From DATMER01 sp040349255 (lineage in GTDB: Bacteria > Acidobacteriota > Thermoanaerobaculia > Multivoradales > UBA5704): DNA of 64,000 bases. Below the pieces are notes generated by a model. That model was not told where the DNA came from. It did not search any database and saw nothing but the letters and a program-made list of their open reading frames with translations. Of the stretch, positions 50,927 through 59,898 are shown one piece after another. The DNA lies in the NCBI GenBank assembly GCA_040349255.1, contig JBEQUE010000192.1, positions 1 to 64,000 on the forward strand, given 5' to 3'. Position numbers and translations under genes: made by a program. Every line of letters begins with the position of its first letter. The stretch's first letter is position 1.

Positions 50927-52690
50927 TCAGGGATCGTCCGCCAGCGCGAAGACCTCCGCCGCCGGGTCCTCGTAGACCCGGTGAAACCATTGTTTCCACT
51001 CCGGCGTCTCCGGCGGCCGGATCGCGCCCGGGCTCCGGCTCATCAGGAGATGGGTCGCTCCGAGCGATCTCAACTCGCGATGGAGCGCCTCCGGATGCCC
51101 GACGAGCGGCAGGAAGCGAAGGTAGTGCGCGTCGCCGATCCAGTCGCCGTACAGGTCTCCTGCGTAGAAATACTTCATGCTCTCGGCGTGGAACGCGTAG
51201 GCGACGGTGGAGATCCGGTCGAGCTCGCGGATTGCCGGGTAGAGCGGCTGTTGGCGGGCGAGGTAGTGATCCCGCTCCTCCGCCGTGAGCGGCGGCGGTC
51301 CGAGGCGCTCGATCCGGTAGCCCGCGTAGAGCCAGCCCGGCAGGAAGGCGAGCGCGCAGGCCGCCGCGAGCCAGGACTGCTTCCAGGAGAAGATCGATCC
51401 GATCGATCCCGCGAGGGCGAGGCCCAGCGGCGGCAGGATGGGGATCAGATAGCGCGAGTCCGACGGCAGGAAGAGGAAGACGATCAGCCAGACGGCCGGC
51501 AGGATCAGGAGGCGCCGCACGCGAGGGTCCCGGACCGCGCCGGCCAGGAGCAGCGGGAGGCCCGCGAGGTAGAACGGAGAGAACGGCGGCTGGTGTCCGA
51601 GGGTCGAGCGATGGAAGGTCACATCCCACGGAATCCTTGCCAATCGCACCAGCGTCGCCGGCGCGAAGACGTCTTCCGCGGACTTCATCGCGATCGGGTC
51701 CCAGGCCGTCGATCCGAACACGTCCGGCAGGTAGGGAAAGATCGGGTTGCCGGTCTGCGCCGCGATCCGCGCGTGCGTGGGAACGATCAGCACGAAGGAA
51801 AGGAACGCGAAGAGGATCGGAATCGAAAGCTTTCGACAGCCCTGCAGCAGATCGACGAAGATCGCGGCCGCAAAGAAGAGGCCCAGGTATTTGACTCCGC
51901 AGGCCGTGCCGGCGAACGCGGCGGCGAGCAGCAGCCAGATGCGCTCGCGCGGCCGGTCCGAATGGAGATACATCCAGGAAGAAAACAGCGCGCCGGTGAC
52001 GAAGAGCGCCAGGAGCGGATCGACGTAGGCCGTGCCGCCCAGGTAGACCACGATCGGATTGCCCAGCCAGAGCGCCGCCGCGAGGCGGCCGGCCCACGGC
52101 GAGAAGGCTCTCCGGCCCCAGGCGAGCAGGAGGCCGGCGGTCGCGAGGGCGGCGACCAGATTGACGAGGTGGGTCGCCACGTCGTCCGCCAGGAGAAGAG
52201 TTTCCGCGAAGAGCAGCTCTCCGAGCGCCGGGAAGACCGGAAACCGCAGAGCCGGCGTGGCCGGGAGCGCTCCCGACCGCGCGAAGGCCCGGGCGAACGG
52301 CAGGTGATACATGGTCTCGTCGAAGGCGGTCGGCGGATAGATCGTGAGGAGGAAGAGCGGCGCCAGGGCGAGGACGGCCAGGACGGCGAATCGCCAGGAA
52401 AACGAAAAACTGCCGGCGAGACGCCGGCGGTCCCAGTAGAAAAAAAGAAGAAGACCGACGACCACCGCGATCAGGACTCCGGAGCGCAGCAGGCCGAGCG
52501 CGCCGAGCAGGAAGCCGAGATGGGCCAGGATGGCCAGCCCGAGCGCGATCGGGATCGCGAGGCGCTCGGCGCGGCTCTCCCAGGAAATGGATCGTGCGGC
52601 CGCGGTGCCGGCGGCCCAGGCGGTTGCGGTCAGGACGGCGAAGGCCAGCAGGTGCGCGGCGAGGAACGAGGCCGGAGCCAGCGCGGTCAA
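50927..52690 (-). CDS. GT39-like membrane glycosyltransferase
   Basis: 587-aa multi-pass protein with about a dozen hydrophobic helices. The first periplasmic loop holds the acidic pair in TAFDETMYHLPFARAF, typical of polyprenyl-phosphate-sugar-using GT-C enzymes (PMT/ArnT-like), and a soluble C-terminal part follows (from about 480). It likely transfers a sugar to an acceptor on the outer face of the inner membrane. Last gene of a five-gene operon; its ATG overlaps the 2OG oxygenase stop (ATGA). Confidence 0.75.
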   Translation of the reverse strand: MTALAPASFLAAHLLAFAVLTATAWAAGTAAARSISWESRAERLAIPIALGLAILAHLGFLLGALGLLRSGVLIAVVVGLLLFFYWDRRRLAGSFSFSWRFAVLAVLALAPLFLLTIYPPTAFDETMYHLPFARAFARSGALPATPALRFPVFPALGELLFAETLLLADDVATHLVNLVAALATAGLLLAWGRRAFSPWAGRLAAALWLGNPIVVYLGGTAYVDPLLALFVTGALFSSWMYLHSDRPRERIWLLLAAAFAGTACGVKYLGLFFAAAIFVDLLQGCRKLSIPILFAFLSFVLIVPTHARIAAQTGNPIFPYLPDVFGSTAWDPIAMKSAEDVFAPATLVRLARIPWDVTFHRSTLGHQPPFSPFYLAGLPLLLAGAVRDPRVRRLLILPAVWLIVFLFLPSDSRYLIPILPPLGLALAGSIGSIFSWKQSWLAAACALAFLPGWLYAGYRIERLGPPPLTAEERDHYLARQQPLYPAIRELDRISTVAYAFHAESMKYFYAGDLYGDWIGDAHYLRFLPLVGHPEALHRELRSLGATHLLMSRSPGAIRPPETPEWKQWFHRVYEDPAAEVFALADDP

Positions 52691-53322
52691 TAGTTCAGCC
52701 TTCGGGCGATCCAGTCACGAAAAGGGTTCGGTTTCTTGTCCGGAGGGTCGAAGGTGTAGGCGATCAGGATGCGCTGGCCCTCGTCCGACAGCGTGACTCC
52801 GCGATGGATCGCGCGGGCTCCGCGCATCACCAGCAGGTCTCCGGGCTGGGCGGTGACCGCGCGGCGCGGAAAGATCGAGAAGACCTGCGGCACCGCGTAG
52901 AGCGGATAGAGCGCGAAGCGCAGGAGCTTGGTGAGGGTCGGCGAGATGAACTGCGTCTGGCCTTCGTTCGTGTTGCGCAGCGTCACCAGGGCCACGTAGG
53001 CGTGGCCGTCCAGATGCCAGCGGAATCCGTGCTCGCGGCGCTCGTAGGTCTGCACCCGCATCGCTCTCTTGGAGCTGCCGAGCGGTTTGAGCGGATGGCC
53101 CGCGAACTGCTCGGCCAGCGGCCGCACCCGGCGGTCGCCCAGGTCCTCCACCTCCTTCAACTGCTCGTGGATCTGGTCGCCGTCGATCACGCGGTAGCGC
53201 GGCCCCAGGCCGCCCCGGCCGCGCACCTCGGTGTAAAGCTCTTCGTTGCTTTCGATCAGGTTCGTGAGCCGGCCCACCTCCTCCGCGGAGAGAAAGCCCG
53301 GCAGGTGGCGATAGATCTCCAT
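52687..53322 (-). CDS. 2-oxoglutarate/Fe(II)-dependent oxygenase-like protein
   Basis: 211 aa. The iron facial triad is visible: WHLDGH gives His103 and Asp105, AIHRGVTL gives His173, and Arg184 (GQRILIAYTF) can bind 2-oxoglutarate. Fold and length fit P4Hc-like hydroxylases. It begins 7 bp after the methyltransferase stop and overlaps the glycosyltransferase start. It probably hydroxylates a small molecule or glycan precursor made by this operon. Confidence 0.8.
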   Translation of the reverse strand: MEIYRHLPGFLSAEEVGRLTNLIESNEELYTEVRGRGGLGPRYRVIDGDQIHEQLKEVEDLGDRRVRPLAEQFAGHPLKPLGSSKRAMRVQTYERREHGFRWHLDGHAYVALVTLRNTNEGQTQFISPTLTKLLRFALYPLYAVPQVFSIFPRRAVTAQPGDLLVMRGARAIHRGVTLSDEGQRILIAYTFDPPDKKPNPFRDWIARRLNY

Positions 53323-53329
53323 GGCGGAG

Positions 53330-54151
53330 TCAAACCTCCCGGGGCTTGTCCGCGACGACAGTCAGGAGATAGCCGAAGCGGCCCGGCCAGCGCCATCGCG
53401 TTTCGGCGTACTGGAACGGCGCGAGGAAGAGCGGGCTCAGCCGGTAGAGGGGGATGTTCCGGGTGTAGAAGAAGAGATCGGCCATGCGCAGGAGCCCCGG
53501 CAGCGTGAGGATTCCCGTGCGTTCGATCACCTTGAGGCCGGTCTGCTCGACGTCGCGGCGCAGCTCCGAGGCGCTGAACGATTTCTCCGGCGCGTAGAGA
53601 TACTGGCCGAAGGCGTCGAGCACCCAGACCATGAGCGGGCGCAGGAACAGATCCCATTTGTGCGGCACGCCGATCACCGCCCGGCCGCCGGGTTTCAGCA
53701 CGCGGTGGACCTCGCGGATGGCGTCGCGGTACTCGTCGATGTGCTCGATCGTGCCCATGGTGTAGACCGCGTCGAACGAGCCGTCCGCGAACGGTAGCTC
53801 GCGGATGTCCGCGCGCAGCAGCGCCGGCCTGTGGCCGTTCGATTTCGCGTTGCGCCGCGCCGTGAAGGTCACCACGCGCGAGAGGTCGAGCCCAACGACC
53901 TCCGCCCCCTGCTCGCGCATCCAGTCGAGGATCCGCGTGTTGAACGCCTCGTTCCAGAGGTCGAGCTTGAGAATGCGCTTGCCGCGCAGGCTGCCGAGCG
54001 AGCGCGAGAGCAGCGCGATCTCGCAGCGGCGGTAGTACTGCGTGCTCGGCGCGGCGTGGAAATCGCGCACCGATCCGGCGATCCGATCCCAGTCCCGAAC
54101 CTGCCGCCGGCGCAGCTCCAGGGTTGCGTCATCCCATCTCAGTAAATCCAT
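53330..54151 (-). CDS. Class I SAM-dependent methyltransferase, atypical motif I
   Basis: 273 aa. The methyltransferase core shows AEVVGLDLSRVVTFTARR (acidic ribose-binding), LRADIRELPFADGSFDAVYTM and EVHRVLKPGGRAVIGVPH. Motif I is unusual: ILKLDLWNEAFNTRIL in place of the Gly-rich LDxGxGxG loop, which may alter SAM binding. The ATG at 54151 lies 23 bp inside the end of the SDR gene, so translation is coupled. Confidence 0.8.
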   Translation of the reverse strand: MDLLRWDDATLELRRRQVRDWDRIAGSVRDFHAAPSTQYYRRCEIALLSRSLGSLRGKRILKLDLWNEAFNTRILDWMREQGAEVVGLDLSRVVTFTARRNAKSNGHRPALLRADIRELPFADGSFDAVYTMGTIEHIDEYRDAIREVHRVLKPGGRAVIGVPHKWDLFLRPLMVWVLDAFGQYLYAPEKSFSASELRRDVEQTGLKVIERTGILTLPGLLRMADLFFYTRNIPLYRLSPLFLAPFQYAETRWRWPGRFGYLLTVVADKPREV

Positions 54152-55091
54152 CGCCCGATGTCCTCAGCCATTCGATCGTATGGGCCAGTCCTTCGGCCAC
54201 GGAAAGAAAACGATAGTCCAAGTCCCGCGCCGCCCTGTCGGAGCTGAGCCGCCATTCGCGCAGCAGGATCCGGACGGCCGTAGCATATCCGTTCTCGGTG
54301 TCGGATTTCCTCCATCCGCGCAATCGATCGACGATCCGCGCCGCGGCGAGCGCCGGGCCGGCCGGCAGCGAGAGCGTGGCCAACGGTCTCAGGCCGGCGA
54401 TCGCCAGCACGAGCCGGCCGAAGTCCAGAGGCGAGATCTCCTCGCCGCCCAGTCCGTACTCCTCCCCCACGGCGCCGCGCCGTTCAATCGCCAGCAGCCC
54501 GCGGACCACGTCGTCCACATGGACCAGGTTGCGCGCCTGCCGGCCGCCCGCCACCACGCGGATCACGCGCTGGCGCAGCAGGCGGCGGATCTCCGAGGTG
54601 ATCCGGTTGGGATGGGACGGATGGTCCGGGCCGAAGACAATCGCCGGGCAGACGACGACCGCGGGCAGCCCCTCGGCGGCAAGGCGCCGGATCTCGGCGT
54701 CGGCGCGCGCTTTCGACTCAGCGTAGGCGCCGATTAGGCCATGAACCAGGACCGTCGAGACGTGGACGAACTGCCCCACCCCGGCCGCCAGGGAGCGCCG
54801 GCCCAGCTCGGCCGTCGCGCGGACGTTGACCTCCTCCATCTCGCGGACGCTGGCGCGGGGATGGTTGCGGATCGCGGCCAGGTGAAAGACCGAGACTCCG
54901 GCCGCGAGCTCGGAAGCATAGGACGACGGGTTTCGCAGGTCGCCGGAGACGACCCGGAGAGACGGATGCCGGAGGTCGGCCAGCGCGTCGGAATCCCGGC
55001 AGAGCGCGACGACCGGGCGTCCCGTCTCCAGCAGGGCCCGGACCAGGTGGCGTCCCAGGAACCCGGAGGCTCCCGTGACGACCGCCGTCAA
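54129..55091 (-). CDS. NAD-dependent epimerase/dehydratase (extended SDR)
   Basis: 320 aa. TGASGFLG (about 6-13) is the Rossmann glycine motif, HLAAIRN follows the cofactor strand, and the catalytic Tyr/Lys are in YAESK. RNLVHVDDVVRGLL is typical of sugar-nucleotide or dihydroflavonol-type SDRs. The TTG start at 55091 is defined by the MTAVVTGASG strand and overlaps the previous stop (TTGA). Likely modifies the sugar or acyl substrate of the operon. Confidence 0.85.
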   Translation of the reverse strand: MTAVVTGASGFLGRHLVRALLETGRPVVALCRDSDALADLRHPSLRVVSGDLRNPSSYASELAAGVSVFHLAAIRNHPRASVREMEEVNVRATAELGRRSLAAGVGQFVHVSTVLVHGLIGAYAESKARADAEIRRLAAEGLPAVVVCPAIVFGPDHPSHPNRITSEIRRLLRQRVIRVVAGGRQARNLVHVDDVVRGLLAIERRGAVGEEYGLGGEEISPLDFGRLVLAIAGLRPLATLSLPAGPALAAARIVDRLRGWRKSDTENGYATAVRILLREWRLSSDRAARDLDYRFLSVAEGLAHTIEWLRTSGDGFTEMG

Positions 55092-56386
55092 ACGAGGTCC
55101 TCCACGTCCTGGGCCCGGCGGACGAGCCGGACCTGGCCGTCCTCCTCGAGGAGATGGACCGCCGGCGCGAGCCCCGCGTACGGGCTGGCGCGGGAGATCG
55201 AGTAGGCGCCCGCGTCGCAGAAGGCGAGGCCGTCGCCGGGCCCGAGCGGCGGCAGGCGGCGGTGCAGGTCGAGCACGTCGAGCGTGTTCAGCGTGCAGCC
55301 GGACAAATTCCAGAATCGTTCTGTACCAGCGTCCGCGTCCGCAGGCCGGACGAGAGGTAGGATGCGGCGCGCGAAGAGCACCGGCGATTCGGGCAGGTGG
55401 TTGCGGCTCGCGTCGAGAAACAGCCAGCTCCCGCGCACGGCGCGCACCCGGGTGACGAGCACCGCCGCGTCGCCCACGATCGACCTCCCCGGCTCGGCCG
55501 CGAGGACCGGTGGCTCGGACAGGCCCGAGGCCTCGACCAGCTCGCGGAACCGGGCTCCGAGCCGGCCGGCGAAGGTCTCCAGATTCCCCGACGGGCCGGA
55601 CGCGAGCCGGTCACGCAACCGCCCGAGCACGTGGCGCGGCCCGATCCGGCGCAGGGTCGGCGACGGGATGCCGCCGCCGAGGTTCACCTCGCGCACGGTC
55701 ACTCCGGCTTCGGAGGCCAGGCGCTTCACGAGATCGAGAACGCCGCGGAAGACGCGCGTGAAACCGTCGAGCGACGACTGCTGCGTGCCCAGGTAGAAAT
55801 TGAGCGCGATCGGTTCCAGCGAATTTGATTTCCCGGCCCGCCGCGCGGCCTCGACGACCTCGTCCGCGTCGAGACCCAGGCGCCGGTTGAGCCGGCCGAG
55901 AGGCGAAAGGCCCGCCGTGCCGCGCAATCGAAATGAGATCTGAACCCGGCGTCCGGCCCGATTCGCGGCCTGTTCGATCTTTTCAGGGTCGTCCGGATGA
56001 TGGACGTGGAACAGCGAGACTCCGAGCCCGAGCGCCTGGTCCAGCTCCTCCGGCGTGAGCACGGGCCGCGCGTAGGCGATGCGCTCGGGCGGAAAGCCGC
56101 AGCGGACCGCGAGCGCGGCCTCGGCGGCGTGGCTCGCGAGCAGGTGGCTGCCGAGCGCGGCCATCGTTTCGAGCACGGCCGGCTCGCGGTTCGTCTTGGC
56201 GCAGTAGCGCAGGACCGTCTCCGGCCCCGCCGCCGCGAGCCCTCGCTCCAGGGCCCGGTAGTTGGCGCGCAGGCGGGACGCGCCGATCAGGAAAAAGGGG
56301 GTGCCGAGCCGTTCCGCCAGCTCCGCGAGCGCCACCCCCTCCATCCTGAGCGTGCCGCCCCCATCGTCGAGAAACGGCTCTCCCAT
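55088..56386 (-). CDS. PLP-dependent decarboxylase (DapDC/ODC fold type III)
   Basis: 432 aa of the alanine-racemase-fold decarboxylases. The PLP lysine is Lys64 in RYCAKTNREP; the phosphate-binding loop NLGGGIP and EPGRSIVGDAAVLVTRV follow. The C-terminal beta-barrel contains SGCTLNTLDVLD, in place of the CESGD-type loop of LysA, and DAGAYSISRASPYAG. The variant loop suggests a substrate other than diaminopimelate. First gene of the five-gene operon; overlaps the SDR gene by TTGA. A housekeeping LysA is a less likely alternative. Confidence 0.82.
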   Translation of the reverse strand: MGEPFLDDGGGTLRMEGVALAELAERLGTPFFLIGASRLRANYRALERGLAAAGPETVLRYCAKTNREPAVLETMAALGSHLLASHAAEAALAVRCGFPPERIAYARPVLTPEELDQALGLGVSLFHVHHPDDPEKIEQAANRAGRRVQISFRLRGTAGLSPLGRLNRRLGLDADEVVEAARRAGKSNSLEPIALNFYLGTQQSSLDGFTRVFRGVLDLVKRLASEAGVTVREVNLGGGIPSPTLRRIGPRHVLGRLRDRLASGPSGNLETFAGRLGARFRELVEASGLSEPPVLAAEPGRSIVGDAAVLVTRVRAVRGSWLFLDASRNHLPESPVLFARRILPLVRPADADAGTERFWNLSGCTLNTLDVLDLHRRLPPLGPGDGLAFCDAGAYSISRASPYAGLAPAVHLLEEDGQVRLVRRAQDVEDLV

Positions 56387-56425
56387 GGTCCCGCGAGAGT
56401 ATCCCGGATTGCGGACGGCGGAATG

Positions 56426-56761
56426 CTACTCCGGTTGCAGATCGCGGACCGGCCGCACCTCGATGCTGCCGACGCGCGCCGGCGGGATCTTCGAGGCCAG
56501 ATGGATGGCCTCGTTCAGGTCCCGGGCTTCGATCAGATAGAAGCCCGCCAACTGCTCCTTGGTCTCGGCGAAAGGGCCGTCGGTGAGCGACAGCCGGCCG
56601 TTCCGGACGCGCACCGTCGTGGCGGTCTGGACCGGGTGGAGCGCCTCGCCGCCCAGGCGATGGCCGGCCGTCCGCAGCTCCTCGCCGTAGGCCAGGCACT
56701 CACGGTCGGACACGTCCATCAGCTTCCCTTCCTCGCTGTAGACAAGACACACGTACCTCAT
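56426..56761 (-). CDS. YCII/DGPF-domain protein
   Basis: 111-aa YciI-like protein. It contains LTDGPFAETKEQLAGFYLIEARDLNEA, the DGPF signature, and a Cys-rich-free N-terminus MRYVCLVYSEEG. DGPF proteins are the standard partners of ECF42-type sigma factors, one of which is encoded just upstream at 57322-58563. Enzymatic role unknown. It starts 19 bp after the VOC gene stop, so the three are likely one transcription unit. Confidence 0.9.
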   Translation of the reverse strand: MRYVCLVYSEEGKLMDVSDRECLAYGEELRTAGHRLGGEALHPVQTATTVRVRNGRLSLTDGPFAETKEQLAGFYLIEARDLNEAIHLASKIPPARVGSIEVRPVRDLQPE

Positions 56762-56780
56762 GGCGATCTCCCGGGTTGGC

Positions 56781-57200
56781 TCAGGCTCCCACGACGGTAT
56801 AGATCATCCAGGACACGCCGAAGCGGTCGGCGACCATGCCGAAGCTCGGCGAGAAGAACGTCTTCGTCAGCGGCATCTGCACCTGGCCGCCCTCGCCCAG
56901 CGCGTTGAAGACCCGGTCGGCCGTGGCCTCGTCGGGTACCGTCAGCGAGAGCGAGATGCCCTGGAAATGGGGATTGCCCGAGGCCATGCCGTCGGACGCC
57001 ATGACTTCGGTCTCGCCGATGCGGAGGGTCGCGTGCATGACCTTGTCCTCGCTGCCCGGCGGGCACATCTCCGGGCTTGCCGGCTCGGGGCTGTCCTTGA
57101 ACCGCGTCATCATGACCACCTCGGCGCCGAGCGCCTGGCGGTAGTAGTCGATCGCTTCCTCGCAGCGGCCTTCGAAGAACAGGTAGGGCTGGACTTTCAT
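56781..57200 (-). CDS. PhnB-like VOC-family protein
   Basis: 139-aa VOC/glyoxalase-fold protein of the PhnB-like type: MKVQPYLFFEGRCEEAIDYYRQALGAE at the N-terminus, LRIGETEVMASDG in the middle and FGMVADRFGVSWMIYTV at the end. The metal site of true glyoxalases is only partly kept. AAGGAGAACGCG precedes the ATG at 57200. It lies between the sigma factor and the DGPF gene. Confidence 0.88.
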   Translation of the reverse strand: MKVQPYLFFEGRCEEAIDYYRQALGAEVVMMTRFKDSPEPASPEMCPPGSEDKVMHATLRIGETEVMASDGMASGNPHFQGISLSLTVPDEATADRVFNALGEGGQVQMPLTKTFFSPSFGMVADRFGVSWMIYTVVGA

Positions 57201-57321
57201 CGCGTTCTCCTTCTGGAAGAGTGGTTTGTGTCGTCGGTCATCCCGGTGCGATTCCTCGCCTCCACCCTGTAGTCGTACGAGGGTCCGCGAAATCGACAGG
57301 GATCCCCGAAGTTTTTTCGAT

Positions 57322-58563
57322 TCAGCCCGCCAGCTCGGCCAGCCGGCCTTCCAGGAACCGGCGCTCCGGCTCCTGCCGGGTGAGACCGAGGGCGCGCTCG
57401 TAGGAGGCCCGGGCCTCGGCCGTCCTTCCGAGCCGCCGGCACAGGTCGGCCCGGGCCGCGTGCGCGAGGTGGTAGTCGGCCAGATCGCCGCGCGCGAGGA
57501 TCTCGTCGACGAGGGCGAGGCCGGCCTCGGGCCCGCTGCGCATCGCGACCGCCACGGCGCGGTTCAGGTCGATCACGGGCGACGGGTCGGCCTGCGCCAG
57601 CACGTCGTAGAGGCCGACGATCCGGCCCCAGTCCGTATCGGCCGCGGTCGGGGCCTCGGCGTGCACGGCGGCGATCGCGGCCTGGATCGTGTACGGCCCG
57701 ATCTGGCTCGACGCCAGGGCCTGCTGCACCAGGGCCGCCCCTTCCGCAATCTGCGCCCGGTTCCAGAGCGAGCGGTCCTGGTCCTCAAGCCGGATGAGGT
57801 CGCCGGACGGCGACGTGCGCGCGGCCCGGCGCGACTCCTGGAGCAGCATCAACGCCAGGAGACCCAGCGCCTCGGCCTCCGGCAGCAGACCGAGCAGGAG
57901 ACGGCCGAGACGGATCGCCTCGTCCGCCAGGTCGCGCCGGATGAGCTCCGCGCCCGAGGACGCCGAGTAGCCCTCGTTGAAGACGAGGTAGACGACCCGC
58001 AGCACGCTGTCCAGCCGGTCGGGCAGCTCGGCCTGGGCCGGCACTTCATAGGGGATGCGCGCGTCGCGGATCTTCGCCTTGGCGCGCACGATGCGCTGGG
58101 CCAGTGTCGGCGCCGGGGTGAGATAGGCGCGGGCGATCTCCTCGGTGGTGAGGCCGCAGACCTCGCGCAGCGTGAGCGCGACCTGGGCGTCCGGCGCGAG
58201 CGCCGGGTGGCAGCAGGTGAAGATGAGCCGCAGCCGGTCGTCCTCGACGCTCTCGCCTTCCCAGACCTCGGGCTCGACGGTCGCGACGTCCTCCATCGCG
58301 TCCAGCACGTCGAAACGGGACTGCCGGCGGATGCGGTCGATGCCCTTGAAGCGTCCGGCCGACACCAGCCAGGACCGGGGGTTGGCGGGCACGCCTTCGC
58401 GCGGCCACTGCTCCAGCGCGGCCCGGAACGCGTCGTGGAGCGCCTCCTCGGCCAGATCGAAATCGCCGAGCAGGCGGATCAGCGTGGCGAACACCCGCCG
58501 CGACTCCTCGCGGTAGACGGACTCCACCTGATCGCGTATGTTTTCAGCCGTCTCCGTGCTCAT
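57322..58563 (-). CDS. ECF42-type RNA polymerase sigma factor with C-terminal TPR region
   Basis: 413 aa. Sigma region 2 (YREESRRVFATLIRLLGDFD ... SWLVSAGRFKGIDRIRR) and region 4 (LTLREVCGLTTEEIARAYLT) are followed by a long helical TPR-like extension (about 190-410; ARASYERALGLTRQEPERRF), which is the diagnostic of ECF42 (DUF6596) sigmas. These work with YCII/DGPF proteins, and both a DGPF and a VOC gene follow. No anti-sigma gene is nearby; the extension is thought to regulate activity. CAGGAGGGG precedes the ATG at 58563. Confidence 0.92.
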   Translation of the reverse strand: MSTETAENIRDQVESVYREESRRVFATLIRLLGDFDLAEEALHDAFRAALEQWPREGVPANPRSWLVSAGRFKGIDRIRRQSRFDVLDAMEDVATVEPEVWEGESVEDDRLRLIFTCCHPALAPDAQVALTLREVCGLTTEEIARAYLTPAPTLAQRIVRAKAKIRDARIPYEVPAQAELPDRLDSVLRVVYLVFNEGYSASSGAELIRRDLADEAIRLGRLLLGLLPEAEALGLLALMLLQESRRAARTSPSGDLIRLEDQDRSLWNRAQIAEGAALVQQALASSQIGPYTIQAAIAAVHAEAPTAADTDWGRIVGLYDVLAQADPSPVIDLNRAVAVAMRSGPEAGLALVDEILARGDLADYHLAHAARADLCRRLGRTAEARASYERALGLTRQEPERRFLEGRLAELAG

Positions 58564-58612
58564 CCGAACGCCCCTCCTGGCGAAATTATCCGCCCTGACG
58601 ATTCGGACGATA

Positions 58613-59191
58613 TCAAACGGTCGCGGCTGGGGGCAACGTGCCGATCGAACGGACAACCCGGCAAGGGTTGCCCGCCGCAAAGACATCGCCCGGAATGTCG
58701 CGGGTCACCACGCTGCCCGCGCCGATGACGGTCCGAGGGCCGATGCGCACACCCGGAAGGATCAGCGCGCCTCCGCCGACCCAGACGTCCGCGCCGATCT
58801 CCACGGGTCTTCCGAACTCCTGCGCCCGGCGGAGAGCCGCATCCATCGGGTGCAGCGGCGTGAGGATCTGGACGCCGGGGCCGAACTGCGTGAAATCCCC
58901 CACTCGCACCTCGCAGACGTCGAGCACCACGCAGTTGAAGTTGAAAAACACGCGTTTTCCGAGCCGGATATTGGCGCCGTAATCACAATGGAAAGGTGGC
59001 TGCAGCCATACGCTGTCGCCGCCTTCTCCAAGCAGCTCCACCAGGATGGCCTTTCGTCTCTCCGGCTCCGATTCGGCGCTGGCGTTGAGCTCGCGGCACA
59101 GATCGCGAGCCCGTCCCCGCAACGCGACGAGCTCCGGATCGAGCGCATCGTACAGCTCGCCCGCGATCATCTTCTCCCGTTCGGTCGCCAT
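58613..59191 (-). CDS. Maltose/galactoside O-acetyltransferase-type protein
   Basis: 192-aa left-handed beta-helix acetyltransferase. Residues 1-60 form the Mac domain (REKMIAGELYDALDPEL); hexapeptide repeats then run from PPFHCDYGANIRLGKRV to IPGDVFAAGNPCRVVR. The usual catalytic His is in TPLHPMD. It transfers acetyl from acetyl-CoA to a sugar. GGAGGAGGGAGC precedes the ATG. It follows the CGNR regulator gene by 16 bp and is probably co-transcribed with it. Confidence 0.92.
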   Translation of the reverse strand: MATEREKMIAGELYDALDPELVALRGRARDLCRELNASAESEPERRKAILVELLGEGGDSVWLQPPFHCDYGANIRLGKRVFFNFNCVVLDVCEVRVGDFTQFGPGVQILTPLHPMDAALRRAQEFGRPVEIGADVWVGGGALILPGVRIGPRTVIGAGSVVTRDIPGDVFAAGNPCRVVRSIGTLPPAATV

Positions 59192-59207
59192 CTGCTCCCT
59201 CCTCCAT

Positions 59208-59804
59208 TCAGCCGCTTCGCCGCCGCTCCCGGAAGCTCGCCACCTTCGCCTTGTTTCCGCAGCCCGACATCGAGCACCACTTCCGCCCGCCTGTCCGGGA
59301 GGTGTCGACGAATAGCAGCGCGCACCCTTCGCCCGCGCACTGCCGGATCCGGCCGCCCAGCTCGCCGCCGAGCAGCTCGACTGCGTCACGGGCCAGAAGC
59401 GACAACAGCGTCGAGGCGTCCTCGCGGGTCCAGCTCATCCCGTCCGACTCCAGGCAGGGGGCTGGAGTGCGGCCGGCGGCCCAGCGGTTCAGCAACGCGC
59501 GGTCCGGTTCGGGAAACGGCTGGCCAGCCACCCGGGCCCTGGCCAGCCGGTAGAGAGCCTCGCGCAGCTCGCGCGCCTGTTCCAGCTCCTCCCCGGTGAC
59601 CGGCGGCGCGCTCGTCGCGAGACCCGCGGCGACGAGCCATCGCCCGAGGTCGTGCGGCGTCGCAAGCAGCTCCCGGGGCTCCGCCCGCAGGCGCGCCGCG
59701 AGCGTCGCCGGGAAATCCAGCGCCAGACTGCCGCCGCGAAACTTGAAACCGTCCCGGATCTCCCCGGCCGCCGCCGGAGCCTCGGGCTTCCCTGCTCTCG
59801 ACAT
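59208..59804 (-). CDS. CGNR zinc-finger (ABATE domain) transcription regulator
   Basis: 198 aa. The N-terminal ABATE domain (GGSLALDFPATLAAR, LVAAGLATSAPPVTGEEL) is followed by a CGNR zinc finger with Cys pairs in RQCAGEGCALLF and KWCSMSGCGNKAKV; Lys replaces the Arg of CGNR. Such proteins are stress-type DNA-binding regulators. It is divergent from a lipocalin gene across a region with two matching operators, the nearer of which ends 17 bp from this ATG, so it may be autoregulated. Confidence 0.9.
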   Translation of the reverse strand: MSRAGKPEAPAAAGEIRDGFKFRGGSLALDFPATLAARLRAEPRELLATPHDLGRWLVAAGLATSAPPVTGEELEQARELREALYRLARARVAGQPFPEPDRALLNRWAAGRTPAPCLESDGMSWTREDASTLLSLLARDAVELLGGELGGRIRQCAGEGCALLFVDTSRTGGRKWCSMSGCGNKAKVASFRERRRSG

Positions 59805-59820
59805 CCTCTGCCAGACCTCC

Positions 59821-59884
59821 GTAACCCGCTTGACAGGTTATCACGGAGCCGGCTATAACCTCTGTAACCGATTTGAGCGGTTAC
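59821..59884 (+). promoter_or_regulatory. Lipocalin promoter with two inverted-repeat operators
   Basis: TTGACA (59830-59835) and TATAAC (59854-59859) are spaced by 18 bp, a near-consensus sigma-70 promoter. Two copies of GTAACC-N9-GGTTA(C/T) lie at 59821-59841 and 59864-59884, 43 bp apart (about four helical turns). One covers the -35, the other the start of transcription. A repressor bound to both, plausibly the divergent CGNR protein, would block the promoter. Confidence 0.75.
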
Positions 59885-59898
59885 ACAGGAGGATCGAC

